A stretch of DNA of 59,512 nucleotides. It comes from an uncultured Dorea sp. GTDB taxonomy: Bacteria > Bacillota_A > Clostridia > Lachnospirales > Lachnospiraceae. The notes under the pieces are model-generated. The model saw only the letters and a list, made by a program, of their open reading frames with translations. It made no database searches and was not told where the DNA came from. The stretch covers positions 8,700 through 68,211 of the forward strand of contig CAJTRO010000017.1 of the NCBI GenBank assembly GCA_910579015.1, read 5' to 3'. This document shows, piece by piece, positions 25,831 through 35,573 of the stretch (its first letter is position 1; the number at the start of each line of letters is the position of its first letter). Made by a program: the position numbers and the translations under genes.

Positions 25831-27159
25831 TTAACGCCCCTTTTCTTTTCTCTCTCTTATAAAGAATTTTAATGAAGTTCCTTTGAATCCAAATGCTTCC
25901 CGTATCCTGTTCTCCAGATATCTGATATAAGAAAAATGCATCAGTTCCTTATCATTCACGAAGATCACGAATGTCGGCGGCTTCACCGATACCTGTGTGA
26001 TATAGTAAAGCTTAAGCCTCTTTCCCTTATCTGACGGCGGCTGCTGCATAGCCACCGCTTCCATCATGATCGCGTTGAGAACGCCGGTCGCCACCCGCAT
26101 GGACTGATTCTCGATCACCATGTCTATCATATCATACAGCTTGACCAGCCTCTGTCCGGTCAGGGCAGATACATACATGATCTGCGCATAAGGCATGAAT
26201 GACAGCACCCGGCGGACTTCATTCTCATATTCGCGCATGGTCTTGTCATTCTTCTCGATGGCATCCCATTTGTTGACCACAATGATGATCCCCTTGCCGC
26301 GCTCATGGGCGATCCCGGCTATCTTGGCGTCCTGCTCCGTCACGCCCTCCACGGCGTCGATCACCATCAGCACCACGTCGGAGCGTTCCACGGCCGACAC
26401 CGCACGGATAATGCTGTAGCGCTCAAGCTCCTCTTTGATCTTGCTCTTCCTTCGAAGCCCGGCCGTATCAATGAACACATACTCCTTCCCATTGTATACC
26501 ACATCCGTGTCGATGGCGTCCCTGGTCGTTCCCGCTATGTCCGACACGATCACCCTCTGCTCGCCGAGAAGCTTATTGATGATAGATGACTTTCCAACGT
26601 TCGGTTTCCCGACGATCGCCACCCGCGGCCGGTCGTCTTCCTCCTCCTCACCCGCTCCCTTTGGAAAATACTTCACCACCTCGTCCAGCATATCACCGAT
26701 GCCAAGACGCGATGCCGAGGATACGGGCATAGGATCGCCGATACCAAGATTGTAGAATTCATACACGTCTGTCATAAACTTCTCAAAGCTGTCCACCTTA
26801 TTCACAACCAGCACCACCGGCTTCGCTGACTTTCTCAGCATGTCCGCCACCTTAGAGTCAGCGTCCACAAGCCCCTGGCGCACATCCGTCAGGAATATGA
26901 TCACATCCGCCGTATCAATGGCTGTCTGCGCCTGTTCCCGCATCTGCGACAATATGATATCCTTGCTCTCCGGCTCGATGCCTCCGGTATCTATCAGCGT
27001 AAATTCCTTGTCAAGCCATGAGACATCCGCATAGATACGATCCCTGGTCACCCCGGGAGTATCCTTTACAATGGAAATCATCTCACCGGCCAGCGCATTA
27101 AAAAGAGTCGATTTGCCTACATTGGGCCTTCCTACGATTGCCACTACTGGTTTACTCAT
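25831..27159 (-). CDS. der: Ribosome-associated GTPase Der (EngA)
   Basis: 442 residues, double-Era GTPase needed for 50S assembly. G domain 1: GRPNVGKSTLFN (G1), DTPGVTRDR (G2), DTGG (G3), NKVD (G4). G domain 2 from about residue 178: GKPNVGKSSIIN, GTTRDAID, DTAG, NKWD. The C-terminal KH-like domain ends SLKFFIRERKEKGR. Operon DUF512-der-plsY-gpsA is a common clostridial order. Confidence 0.98.
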   Translation of the reverse strand: MSKPVVAIVGRPNVGKSTLFNALAGEMISIVKDTPGVTRDRIYADVSWLDKEFTLIDTGGIEPESKDIILSQMREQAQTAIDTADVIIFLTDVRQGLVDADSKVADMLRKSAKPVVLVVNKVDSFEKFMTDVYEFYNLGIGDPMPVSSASRLGIGDMLDEVVKYFPKGAGEEEEDDRPRVAIVGKPNVGKSSIINKLLGEQRVIVSDIAGTTRDAIDTDVVYNGKEYVFIDTAGLRRKSKIKEELERYSIIRAVSAVERSDVVLMVIDAVEGVTEQDAKIAGIAHERGKGIIIVVNKWDAIEKNDKTMREYENEVRRVLSFMPYAQIMYVSALTGQRLVKLYDMIDMVIENQSMRVATGVLNAIMMEAVAMQQPPSDKGKRLKLYYITQVSVKPPTFVIFVNDKELMHFSYIRYLENRIREAFGFKGTSLKFFIRERKEKGR

Positions 27160-27215
27160 ATTCTGTCTCCTGTCCTTATATTATCCATTATCGTTGTATC
27201 CACTGTGAAGCTGTG

Positions 27216-28556
27216 TCAGTCTGCCTGAGGATCCGTATCCTCAGCCAGAACCGCTTCCACAAAATCTTGTCCGCTTGATTTTACAATATATGTCCGCACT
27301 TGTAAAGCCTCTTCCACGTCTGACAGCGTGAGATCGTCCAGAAATACCTCTTCCCCGCTTCGGAACATGTTGCAGGGAAGCAGAAGTCTTCCGCCTAATT
27401 CCTGCCCCTTAAGCTGACCGATCAGATCCTGTCCCGTGATAAGCCCCGAGACCGTGATCCGTTCTCCGAAGAAATCATTGCGGATCGGATACACCTGTAT
27501 CCTCGTCCGGGGATATTTCACCCTCAGCCTCTCTGCCATCCTCCTGATATAAGGAGCCGCCAGCATCCCTGTCGCTATGGAAAGCTCTCTCGGCCTCTCG
27601 TCTCCCTTTGCCTCCTCAAAAGCCGTCTTAAATTCATCCTCTAAAAGCCTCAGCATACCCACGCCGTTCTCCAGCTGAAGATATCCGTCGTACCGCTCTT
27701 CCCCCGGCACTTCTTCTTCTGCAAGGATATACCACTCGTCGCCTGCATGGATAAAATGCGTCCCATACTCTTCATAGAGCCGTTCCTGCCATCTGCGGAC
27801 CGTCTCCAGAACTCTCCTTGCGTCCTCTTTCCCGAAAGGCTCTAACGGATACAGTCCCTCCCTGTATCTGGTAAGACCTGCCGGGACCACCGACACGCTT
27901 TGCAGGCACGGAATGTACCTCGTCAGATCACGGATACTGCGTTCTAACTCCTCCCCGTCATTGATCCCCTTGCACAGTACGATCTGGCCATTCATCTGGA
28001 TGCCCCCTTCAAAGAGCCTGTCAACCTTCTCAAACGCCTCCCCTGCAAACCGGTTGTGCAGCATCTTGCATCTAAGCTCCGGGTTCGTGGTATGGAAGGA
28101 TATATTGATGGGCTCCAGATGATACCGCACGATCCGTTCGATATCATGTCCGCTCATATTGGTGAGCGTCACATAATTCCCCTGAAGAAAGGAAAGCCTG
28201 GAATCATCATCTTTAAAGTACAGCGTGTCCCGCATCCCTTCCGGCATCTGGTCGATAAAGCAGAAAATACACCGGTTCCTGCAAGAACGGTACTCATCCA
28301 TCAACCCCTGTTCAAATTCAATGCCCAGATCTTCCTCGTATTCTTTCTCGATCTCAAGCTCCCATTCCTCGCCGTCCGGCTTCTCTATAAGCAGTACCAG
28401 CTCCTCGTCGTTCGTATAAAAATGATAATCAAATACATCCTCTATCTCACAGCCATTGACAGCGATCAGCTTGTCTCCCGCTTCAATCTCCAATTCTTCG
28501 GCAATGCTGCCCGGTAATACCCTGCTTATAATGTGTTCATGCTTTCCCGCATTCAT
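27216..28556 (-). CDS. DUF512 protein: PDZ plus radical-SAM-like domain
   Basis: 446 residues. N-terminal PDZ-like segment (HIISRVLPGSIAEELEIEAG, then GCEIEDVFDYHFYTN). From about residue 90 the CRNRCIFCFIDQMPEGMR motif gives CxxxCxxC, a radical-SAM-type cluster site, followed by GNYVTLTNMSGHDIERI and the DUF512 C-terminal domain. The family is conserved in Clostridia next to der; its function is unestablished. It heads the operon, 56 bases ahead of der. Confidence 0.9.
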   Translation of the reverse strand: MNAGKHEHIISRVLPGSIAEELEIEAGDKLIAVNGCEIEDVFDYHFYTNDEELVLLIEKPDGEEWELEIEKEYEEDLGIEFEQGLMDEYRSCRNRCIFCFIDQMPEGMRDTLYFKDDDSRLSFLQGNYVTLTNMSGHDIERIVRYHLEPINISFHTTNPELRCKMLHNRFAGEAFEKVDRLFEGGIQMNGQIVLCKGINDGEELERSIRDLTRYIPCLQSVSVVPAGLTRYREGLYPLEPFGKEDARRVLETVRRWQERLYEEYGTHFIHAGDEWYILAEEEVPGEERYDGYLQLENGVGMLRLLEDEFKTAFEEAKGDERPRELSIATGMLAAPYIRRMAERLRVKYPRTRIQVYPIRNDFFGERITVSGLITGQDLIGQLKGQELGGRLLLPCNMFRSGEEVFLDDLTLSDVEEALQVRTYIVKSSGQDFVEAVLAEDTDPQAD

Positions 28557-28675
28557 TCTTCACTCTTCTTTCTCTATTCTTCTTAGGAAACAGTATAACA
28601 TATCCCCGCCATAATTACCACACCGTTCCCGGCGTCCCGCGGACAAGGATTTTAATATATTCCTGCAATCTTTGG

Positions 28676-28704
28676 TTGACCATCTCCCCTCAATAGTGTT
28701 ATAA
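28676..28704 (+). promoter_or_regulatory. Sigma-A promoter of prs
   Basis: TTGACC (28676-28681), 17-base spacer, TTATAA (28699-28704), 46 bases before the start at 28751; AGGAG is present just before the ATG. Confidence 0.65.
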
Positions 28705-28750
28705 ATATCTTAGAGCACTATGAACTGAAAATAACAATTAGGAGACGAAT

Positions 28751-29944
28751 ATGACGAATATCAAATTAATGGAAACCGTTCTTCCGGCGGCGCCGCTTAA
28801 GATCGCCGCCCTGGATTCCTGTAAAGACCTTGCAGGCAAGGTAAACAACTACATCGTAACCTTTCGTCAGGAGACACTGGACGAGAATCTGGATTCTCCT
28901 CTTTTCTCCAGCTATCAGTTGGATAATTATCTGGTCAGATGCAATTGTCCCCGCTTTGGCTCCGGGGAAGCCAAAGGACTGATCGCCGAATCGATCCGCG
29001 GGAAGGATCTGTTTATCATGGTTGATGTATGCAATTACAGTCTGACTTACACCGTCAACGGCCATCTAAACCATATGTCACCGGACGACCACTATCAGGA
29101 CCTTAAGCGTATCATATCAGCCGCCAACGGCAAAGCGCACCGGCTTAATGTGATCATGCCGTTCCTGTATGAGAGCCGTCAGCATAAGCGCACCAAGAGA
29201 GAATCTCTGGACTGTGCCCTGGCGCTTCAGGAGCTGACGGATATGGGCGTCGACAACATCATCACCTTCGACGCTCACGATCCCAGAGTGCAGAATTCCA
29301 TTCCGCTCCACGGGTTCGACAGCTTCAACCCGCCCTATCAGTTTATGAAGGCGCTCCTGCGCGCAGAACCGGACCTGATCGTTGACAAGGACCACCTGAT
29401 GATCATCAGCCCGGATGAAGGCGCTATGCACCGCGCCATCTATTTCTCCAACGTAACCGGAGTGAATATGGGCACATTCTACAAGAGGCGCGATTATTCT
29501 ACCATAGTCAAAGGAAAGAATCCCATCGTTGCGCATGAATTCCTGGGGGACGATGTGCGCGGCAAGCATGTGATCATCGTGGACGACATGATATCTTCCG
29601 GCGAAAGTATGCTTGATGTGGCGCGGCAGGTCAAGGACCGGGGAGCTTCCCGTGTCTTCGTATGCACCACCTTCGGGCTCTTTACCGAAGGCTTCGATAT
29701 CTTTGACGATTACTACAACAAAGGCTATATTGACCGCGTCATCACCACGAACCTTACCTACCTTCCGCCTGCGGCATATGAGAAGCCATATTTTGTGGTT
29801 GCCGATATGAGTAAATTCATCGCGTTGATCATAGATTCCATGAATCATGACATCTCCATCGGCAACGTCCTGAATCCGACGGACAAGATACACTCACTAT
29901 TAAAAAAGCATAACGAATCGCTGGCTTTAAATACCTCAAGATAA
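28751..29944 (+). CDS. prs: Ribose-phosphate pyrophosphokinase (PRPP synthetase), long variant
   Basis: 397 residues; makes PRPP from ribose-5-phosphate and ATP for nucleotide, His and Trp synthesis. FLYESRQHKRTKRESLDCALAL carries the ATP loop, NIITFDAHDPRVQNSI the metal/ribose-phosphate segment, and HVIIVDDMISSGESMLDVA the PRPP-binding loop. Most bacterial enzymes are about 315 residues; this one has an N-terminal extension and insertions, as in a Lachnospiraceae subclass. Single gene on the plus strand, with promoter and a strong terminator. Confidence 0.92.
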   Translation: MTNIKLMETVLPAAPLKIAALDSCKDLAGKVNNYIVTFRQETLDENLDSPLFSSYQLDNYLVRCNCPRFGSGEAKGLIAESIRGKDLFIMVDVCNYSLTYTVNGHLNHMSPDDHYQDLKRIISAANGKAHRLNVIMPFLYESRQHKRTKRESLDCALALQELTDMGVDNIITFDAHDPRVQNSIPLHGFDSFNPPYQFMKALLRAEPDLIVDKDHLMIISPDEGAMHRAIYFSNVTGVNMGTFYKRRDYSTIVKGKNPIVAHEFLGDDVRGKHVIIVDDMISSGESMLDVARQVKDRGASRVFVCTTFGLFTEGFDIFDDYYNKGYIDRVITTNLTYLPPAAYEKPYFVVADMSKFIALIIDSMNHDISIGNVLNPTDKIHSLLKKHNESLALNTSR

Positions 29945-29988
29945 AAGAACTGCCGGAAAGTGCATGTACTTTCCGGCAGTTCTTTTAT
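29941..29988. terminator. Bidirectional terminator between prs and the deacetylase gene
   Basis: Exact 21-bp complementary arms (29941-29961 and 29968-29988) around a six-base loop. A/T runs at both ends serve prs on the plus strand and the polysaccharide deacetylase gene on the minus strand. The prs stop codon lies inside the first arm. Confidence 0.92.
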
Positions 29989-30013
29989 CTCTATAAAATG
30001 CGTCAGAGGAATC

Positions 30014-31465
30014 CTAAAAATTCGTGTACTTCTCCCCATTCTGCATTGTAACGCCCTTTGCCGCCGCCATCTCTGACACCGTTACCAGCTGGTAACCCTC
30101 GGCTATCAGCTTCGGGATCAGCTCAATCGCGGCGTCCACACTCTCCGAATGGATATCGTGCATCAATATGATATCGCCGTCCTTGACCTGCTGCATTACC
30201 GTGTCGATGGTCGCCTGTGCATTCCTGGTCTTCCAGTCTAACGTATCTATGTTCCAGAGGATCAACGGCATCCCTGCCGCCGCCCTAAGCGTGCTTCCGA
30301 TCGCTCCGTATGGCGGACGCAGAACGGTGGCCGCCTGGCCTGCCGCATTGATCAGATTCTGATTCGTCTGGTCAAGCTGGCTTCTGATCCCGGCCTCGTC
30401 AAGCTTCGATAGATTCGGATGATCGAAGGAATGGCTGCCCAGCTCACATCCGATCTCCTTCATACGCTTTACCACATCCTGATAGGAAGGAATATTCTTT
30501 CCCTGCATAAAGAAGGTCGCATGAGCATGGTACTGGGCGATCACCTCCAGAAGCTCGCCCGTCCTCTTCCCCGGTCCGTCGTCAAAGGTCAGCGCCACCA
30601 TCGGCTTACCCGGATCTATCTTGCTCTCCTCCATGGCCTCCAGCACGCCGTCTTCTGAAAACGTACACTTGGTCATGCCCAGATACACCGTCCCCGACGC
30701 CATCTTTCCTTCCTGGTCAAAATAATACTTCTTATCCTCCATATCCTTCCAGCCGACCGCCATCCTGCCGTCCGCTTCCAGATAATACTTCGCATTCTCA
30801 TGTTCAAGCCAGCCTGTCTTCATGATCCCGTCAGAATCAAAAAAATACCTTCCTCCTCCGATATCCTGCCAGCCGGCCGCCCTCTTGCCGTCCGCGCCAA
30901 AATAATATCTTATGCCCTTCGAAACCACAAAATCACTGACGACATATGTACCGTCATAGCGTCTGAACTGATCGCCGTCCCACTCGCCGACTGCATTCTT
31001 CACAGTAAGCGCCGCATCAAGCGTATCAATCCTTAGATTCCCTACCCATTCCCTGTCAAGGGACGCCAGGATCCTGTCCTCTAACTGCAAATGCATGGGA
31101 TACTCCCCTTCCACAGCCGTATCCGCATCACAGACCACCGAATACCCTTCTCCGCGTTCCAGTTCTTCGATCAGATCTGCCGCCGTATAGCCGGAATCCT
31201 TGTCAAGAATGACCTTCGTATTCCCCGTCACTTCAACCTTCGCCTTGCAGACCGGCACTTCCTCCCCTTGCAGAATCTCCGTATCGGTCAGCCTCAGGAA
31301 GATGTCCGCCCCCTGCCTGGACGCCGTCGCCGTTGTTAAAAAAAACAATGGAACGGCACATAACACTAAAAGAGTAAGAAAGCGTAGACATCTTCTTACT
31401 CTTTTTACCTTCTTTATTCTCTTTTCGCGTAATAACTCACGTTCCTTTATTCTGTTACTCTTCAT
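30014..31465 (-). CDS. Secreted polysaccharide deacetylase with cell-wall-binding repeats
   Basis: 483 residues. A basic N-terminus and one hydrophobic helix (about 28-48) form a signal anchor. Residues about 185-275 are four or five aromatic choline-binding-type repeats (RYYFGADGKRAAGWQDIGGG, YYLEADGRMAVGWKDME, KYYFDQEGKMASG). The catalytic NodB domain follows with VALTFDDGPGKRT, GSHSFDHPNLS (metal His), RPPYGAIG, DTLDWKTRN and IILMHDIHSESV. It probably de-N-acetylates peptidoglycan or another wall polymer. Single gene with its own promoter. Confidence 0.93.
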   Translation of the reverse strand: MKSNRIKERELLREKRIKKVKRVRRCLRFLTLLVLCAVPLFFLTTATASRQGADIFLRLTDTEILQGEEVPVCKAKVEVTGNTKVILDKDSGYTAADLIEELERGEGYSVVCDADTAVEGEYPMHLQLEDRILASLDREWVGNLRIDTLDAALTVKNAVGEWDGDQFRRYDGTYVVSDFVVSKGIRYYFGADGKRAAGWQDIGGGRYFFDSDGIMKTGWLEHENAKYYLEADGRMAVGWKDMEDKKYYFDQEGKMASGTVYLGMTKCTFSEDGVLEAMEESKIDPGKPMVALTFDDGPGKRTGELLEVIAQYHAHATFFMQGKNIPSYQDVVKRMKEIGCELGSHSFDHPNLSKLDEAGIRSQLDQTNQNLINAAGQAATVLRPPYGAIGSTLRAAAGMPLILWNIDTLDWKTRNAQATIDTVMQQVKDGDIILMHDIHSESVDAAIELIPKLIAEGYQLVTVSEMAAAKGVTMQNGEKYTNF

Positions 31466-31509
31466 CTGTACACCACTCCCACAGCAAAATAACTCTCTGT
31501 ACGTGGTTG

Positions 31510-31538
31510 AGTATACAGCAAAAACATGAATATTACAA
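31510..31538 (-). promoter_or_regulatory. Sigma-A promoter of the deacetylase gene
   Basis: TTGTAA (31538-31533), 17-base spacer, TATACT (31515-31510) on the minus strand, 45 bases before the start. It lies in the 111-base gap downstream of serA; no good terminator for serA is seen there. Confidence 0.55.
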
Positions 31539-31576
31539 TGAAGATTATGTTAAGATTATTTAATTATTCTTAATAA

Positions 31577-32740
31577 TCATTTAATAATACGCACACGAAG
31601 CACTTCTCTGACCTGCTCAAGCTCCCTGACCACGCTGTCAGGAACCGGACTGTCAATATCAATCATCGTATAAGCATACTTTCCCTTGCTCTTATTCGTC
31701 AGATCGGCGATATTCATATTATCCTCCGCCAGGATCTTCGTGAACTGCCCGATCATATTCGGCACATTGCGGTGCAGGAGAAGGATCCGTATATTGTCAC
31801 CCTTAAGTCCCATATCACAGTTAGGGTAATTAACCGAATTCCTGATATTTCCATTCTCAAGGTAATCCATCAACTGCTTCACAGCCATCTTCGCGCAGTT
31901 ATCTTCCGATTCCTCCGTAGACGCCCCCAGATGCGGGATCACGATCGCCCCCTTTACTCCGGCCGTCACAGGTGTCGGGAAGTCTGACACGTAATGCTTC
32001 ACATGCCCTGACAGCAGTGCGTCTACCATCGCCTCCTCGTCCACCAGCACATCCCTTGCAAAGTTCAGCACCACAACCCCCTTCTTCATGAGGCTTATGG
32101 CGTTCTTGTCGATCATTCCCTTCGTCTGCTCCATGGCCGGAACGTGGATGGAAATATAATCGCAGTCACCATAAAGCTCATCTATCGACTTGGCATGGTG
32201 GATACTTCTTGACAGTCTCCATGCCGAATCTACGGACACATACGGATCATATCCGTATACCTCCATGCCAAGATTCGTTGCCGCGTTGGCAACCAGCACC
32301 CCGATGGCGCCAAGGCCGATGACTCCCAGCTTCTTTCCCTCCAGCTCACATCCTGCAAAAGCCTTCTTGGCCTTCTCAGCATCCTTGGCGATATTGCCGT
32401 CCTCCTCATTCTCCTGCACCCAGTTGATACCGCCCACAATATCCCTGGACGCAAGGAGCATCCCTGCGATCACCAGCTCTTTCACTCCGTTGGCGTTGGC
32501 TCCCGGCGTATTGAACACGACGATCCCTTTCTCTGCACAATCCTCCAGAGGAATATTGTTCACGCCCGCGCCTGCACGCGCGATTGCCTTAAGCTTCGGT
32601 GACAATTCCATATCGTGCATGACAGCGCTTCTTACCAGAACCGCATCCGCTTTCTCAAGCGTACTTACCGGGACGTATTCTTCTGTCAGCCTTTCCAGTC
32701 CTACGTCAGAGATTGGATTTAAGCAATGATATTTATACAT
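31577..32740 (-). CDS. serA: Phosphoglycerate dehydrogenase
   Basis: 387 residues; oxidises 3-phosphoglycerate in the first step of serine synthesis. Substrate domain with AIARAGAGVNNIPLEDCAEKG, NAD domain with GVIGLGAIGVLVANAA and, downstream, YISIHVPAMEQTKGMID, and a C-terminal ACT domain (about 315-387: RNVPNMIGQFTKILAEDNMN) that usually allows feedback by serine. It is the compact type without the intervening ASB domain. It starts two bases after serC's stop region and is the last gene of the leuB-ilvD-ilvB-serC-serA operon. Confidence 0.96.
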   Translation of the reverse strand: MYKYHCLNPISDVGLERLTEEYVPVSTLEKADAVLVRSAVMHDMELSPKLKAIARAGAGVNNIPLEDCAEKGIVVFNTPGANANGVKELVIAGMLLASRDIVGGINWVQENEEDGNIAKDAEKAKKAFAGCELEGKKLGVIGLGAIGVLVANAATNLGMEVYGYDPYVSVDSAWRLSRSIHHAKSIDELYGDCDYISIHVPAMEQTKGMIDKNAISLMKKGVVVLNFARDVLVDEEAMVDALLSGHVKHYVSDFPTPVTAGVKGAIVIPHLGASTEESEDNCAKMAVKQLMDYLENGNIRNSVNYPNCDMGLKGDNIRILLLHRNVPNMIGQFTKILAEDNMNIADLTNKSKGKYAYTMIDIDSPVPDSVVRELEQVREVLRVRIIK

Positions 32741-32742
32741 GA

Positions 32743-33825
32743 TTACTGATTCTCCTCTTCAAACTTCTTCATAAACGCTGTCAGCGCCTCGACGCCTTCT
32801 ATCGGCATGGCATTATAAATGCTTGCGCGCATACCGCCCACGCTGCGGTGGCCTTTCAGATTCTCAAACCCGGCCTTTCGGGCTTCTTTTATGAACTTCG
32901 CATCCAGCTTATCATCTCCCGTCACAAACGGCACATTCATCAGCGACCGGTCCTCAGGCTCTACGGTTCCCTTAAACATCCTGCTCTGATCCAGAAAATC
33001 ATACAGAATCCCCGCCTTCTTCTCATTATGCTCCTTCATTGCCTCAAGGCCGCCCTGCCTCTTGAGCCACTTGAACACCTTGCCGCAGATGTAGATCCCG
33101 TAAGCCGGAGGCGTATTATAAAGAGAACCTGCGTCCAAATGCGTCTTATATTTCAGCATCGTCGGCGTTCCCGGAAGTACATCATCCGTGATCAGATCCT
33201 TACGGATGATCACGATCACGGTTCCCGCCGGCCCTATATTCTTCTGCACGCCGCCGTAGATCACTCCATATCTTGTCACATCCACCGGTTCCGATAAGAA
33301 ACAGGAGGAAACATCTGCCACCAGTATCTTCCCCTTCGTATCCGGCAGCTTCCGGTACTTGGTGCCGTAGATGGTATTATTCTCACAGATATATACGTAA
33401 TCCGCGTCCTCTGAAACAGGCAGATCGCTGCAATCTGGAATATAAGAGAAAGTCTTATCTTCTGAGGACGCCAGGATATTTACCCTGCCGTACTTCTTCG
33501 CTTCCTCGCTGGCCTTCTTCGCCCACTGGCCGGTCACAATATAATCCGCCGCCTTGTTCTTCATCAGGTTCATGGGGATCATCGCAAACTGCTGCGACGC
33601 CCCTCCTTGCAGAAACAGCACCGCATACTCGTCGGGAATCCCCATCAGATCGCGCAGGTTTGCCTCTGCCGTGTCAATAATCTCCTGAAACGCCTTTGAG
33701 CGGTGACTCATCTCCATTACAGACATTCCCGTCCCTTGATAATCCAACATCTCCTCTGCCGCTTCTCGCAGCACTTCCTCCGGCAATACGGCCGGGCCTG
33801 CCGAAAAATTGTACACTCTGCTCAT
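32743..33825 (-). CDS. serC: Phosphoserine aminotransferase
   Basis: 360 residues, PLP-dependent class V aminotransferase converting 3-phosphohydroxypyruvate and glutamate to phosphoserine. N-terminal YNFSAGPAVLPEEVLREA, GGASQQFAMIPMNL, and YGGVQKNIGPAGTVIVIIRK with the PLP Lys (QK). serA follows two bases later, so two successive serine-pathway enzymes are coupled. serB is absent. Confidence 0.97.
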   Translation of the reverse strand: MSRVYNFSAGPAVLPEEVLREAAEEMLDYQGTGMSVMEMSHRSKAFQEIIDTAEANLRDLMGIPDEYAVLFLQGGASQQFAMIPMNLMKNKAADYIVTGQWAKKASEEAKKYGRVNILASSEDKTFSYIPDCSDLPVSEDADYVYICENNTIYGTKYRKLPDTKGKILVADVSSCFLSEPVDVTRYGVIYGGVQKNIGPAGTVIVIIRKDLITDDVLPGTPTMLKYKTHLDAGSLYNTPPAYGIYICGKVFKWLKRQGGLEAMKEHNEKKAGILYDFLDQSRMFKGTVEPEDRSLMNVPFVTGDDKLDAKFIKEARKAGFENLKGHRSVGGMRASIYNAMPIEGVEALTAFMKKFEEENQ

Positions 33826-33853
33826 ATTCGTTCCTCACCTTTCTATAATAACT

Positions 33854-35533
33854 CTACTTGCTCTCCTCAAGATCCTTCTCGTCAAACACCTCGCTGATCG
33901 CCTTACCCGGCGCCACCATCGGCCATACCTTATCGTCACAGTCGATCTGGCAGTCGATGACCACCGGCCTGTTAAGCGTCAGCGCCTCTGCAAACGCCGC
34001 CTTAAATTCTTCCTGAGTTGCCGCCCGGATCCCGACTGCGCCCATCGCCTCCGCAAGCTTCACAAAATCCACGGCATCATTTAACACCGTCGCCGAATAT
34101 CTCTGCCCGTAGAACAGGTTCTGCCACTGGCGTACCATTCCCAGTACATGGTTGTTGACCACCACCTGGATCACCGGAATGTTATGGCGGACCGCTGTCG
34201 CGATCTCATTCATATTCATCCGGAAGCATCCGTCTCCGGCGATATTGACAACCGTCTTATCCGGCATCCCCGTCTTCGCGCCAAGAGACGCGCCAAGCCC
34301 GTATCCCATGGTCCCGAGTCCGCCGGATGTCAGCAGAGTCCTCGGCCTCGTATAGCGGTAGAACTGAGCCGCCCACATCTGATGCTGGCCGACCTCGGTC
34401 ACAACGATGGCCTCTCCCTTCGTCTGTCGGTATACCTCTTCCACCACAAAAGGTCCCGTCAGGATCTCTGGATGATAGGACAGAGGATAACGCTCCTTGT
34501 ATTCCATGATCTTCTGGATCCATTCCTTATGCTCCTGCTGGTCAAGCCTGTCATTCAACAGTCCGAGGACTGTCCGGATATCCCCCACAACTCCGGCCGT
34601 GATCAGCACATTCTTATCCATCTCTGCGGGATCGATATCAATCTGCAAAATCTTTGCATTGCTGGCAAACTTCTTCGCATTGCCGGTCACACGGTCGCTG
34701 AACCTTGCCCCGATCACGATCAGAAGATCGCATTCACTGACACCGTAGTTCGAGGTCTTGGTCCCGTGCATCCCAAGCATACCCGTATAGAGCGGATCTG
34801 TTCCCGGAAATGCTCCCTTTCCCATCAGGGAATCGGCCACCGGCGCATCCACCTTCCTGACGAAGGTATATAACTCCTTGCTGGCGTCTGAAAGGATCGC
34901 CCCGCCTCCGACGAAGATATACGGGTTCTGCGCCTTCCTGATCAGCTTAAGGGCCGTATCAAGCTCCTCCTCACTCACCTCGTTCGACGCAGGAACCGGT
35001 TTGGACGCCTCCTTCTGATAATCTGCCTTTTCCGCCGTCACATCCTTGGGAATGTCGATAAGCACCGGGCCCGGTCTTCCCTTCTTCGCAATGATAAAAG
35101 ACTTGCGGATGGTGTCGGCGAGATCATTTACATCCTTTACAATATAATTATGCTTCGTGATCGGCATTGTGACTCCCGCAATATCTATTTCCTGAAAGCT
35201 GTCTTTTCCCAAGAGGCTCACTCCTACATTACAGGTAATGGCCACGATCGGAATGGAATCCATATACGCGGTCGCGATCCCTGTGACAAGATTCGTCGCT
35301 CCCGGCCCGCTGGTCGCAAAACACACGCCGACCTTTCCGGTCGCCCTGGCGTATCCGTCAGCCGCATGAGCGGCTCCCTGTTCATGGGAAGTCAGGATAT
35401 GCGTAATCTCATCACTGTGCCTGTATAACTCGTCATATACATTCAGAATGGCGCCGCCCGGATAACCAAATACGGTGTCCACTCCCTGCTCTTTCAAACA
35501 TTCGATCAATATCTGTGATCCTGTCAACTGCAT
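33854..35533 (-). CDS. ilvB: Acetolactate synthase, large (catalytic) subunit
   Basis: 559 residues, ThDP-dependent enzyme making acetolactate (valine/leucine) or acetohydroxybutyrate (isoleucine). N-terminal VDTVFGYPGGAILNVYDELY, the catalytic-Glu segment TSHEQGAAHAADGYARATG, FAD/domain region FVGGGAILSDAS, and the ThDP motif GDGCFRMNMNEIATAV...NN. The ilvN regulatory subunit is not adjacent. Ribosome site AGGAG precedes the ATG. 40 bases after ilvD. Confidence 0.96.
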   Translation of the reverse strand: MQLTGSQILIECLKEQGVDTVFGYPGGAILNVYDELYRHSDEITHILTSHEQGAAHAADGYARATGKVGVCFATSGPGATNLVTGIATAYMDSIPIVAITCNVGVSLLGKDSFQEIDIAGVTMPITKHNYIVKDVNDLADTIRKSFIIAKKGRPGPVLIDIPKDVTAEKADYQKEASKPVPASNEVSEEELDTALKLIRKAQNPYIFVGGGAILSDASKELYTFVRKVDAPVADSLMGKGAFPGTDPLYTGMLGMHGTKTSNYGVSECDLLIVIGARFSDRVTGNAKKFASNAKILQIDIDPAEMDKNVLITAGVVGDIRTVLGLLNDRLDQQEHKEWIQKIMEYKERYPLSYHPEILTGPFVVEEVYRQTKGEAIVVTEVGQHQMWAAQFYRYTRPRTLLTSGGLGTMGYGLGASLGAKTGMPDKTVVNIAGDGCFRMNMNEIATAVRHNIPVIQVVVNNHVLGMVRQWQNLFYGQRYSATVLNDAVDFVKLAEAMGAVGIRAATQEEFKAAFAEALTLNRPVVIDCQIDCDDKVWPMVAPGKAISEVFDEKDLEESK

Positions 35534-35573
35534 ATTCTGTCATTCTCCTTCTATATGTACATTAATGAATGGT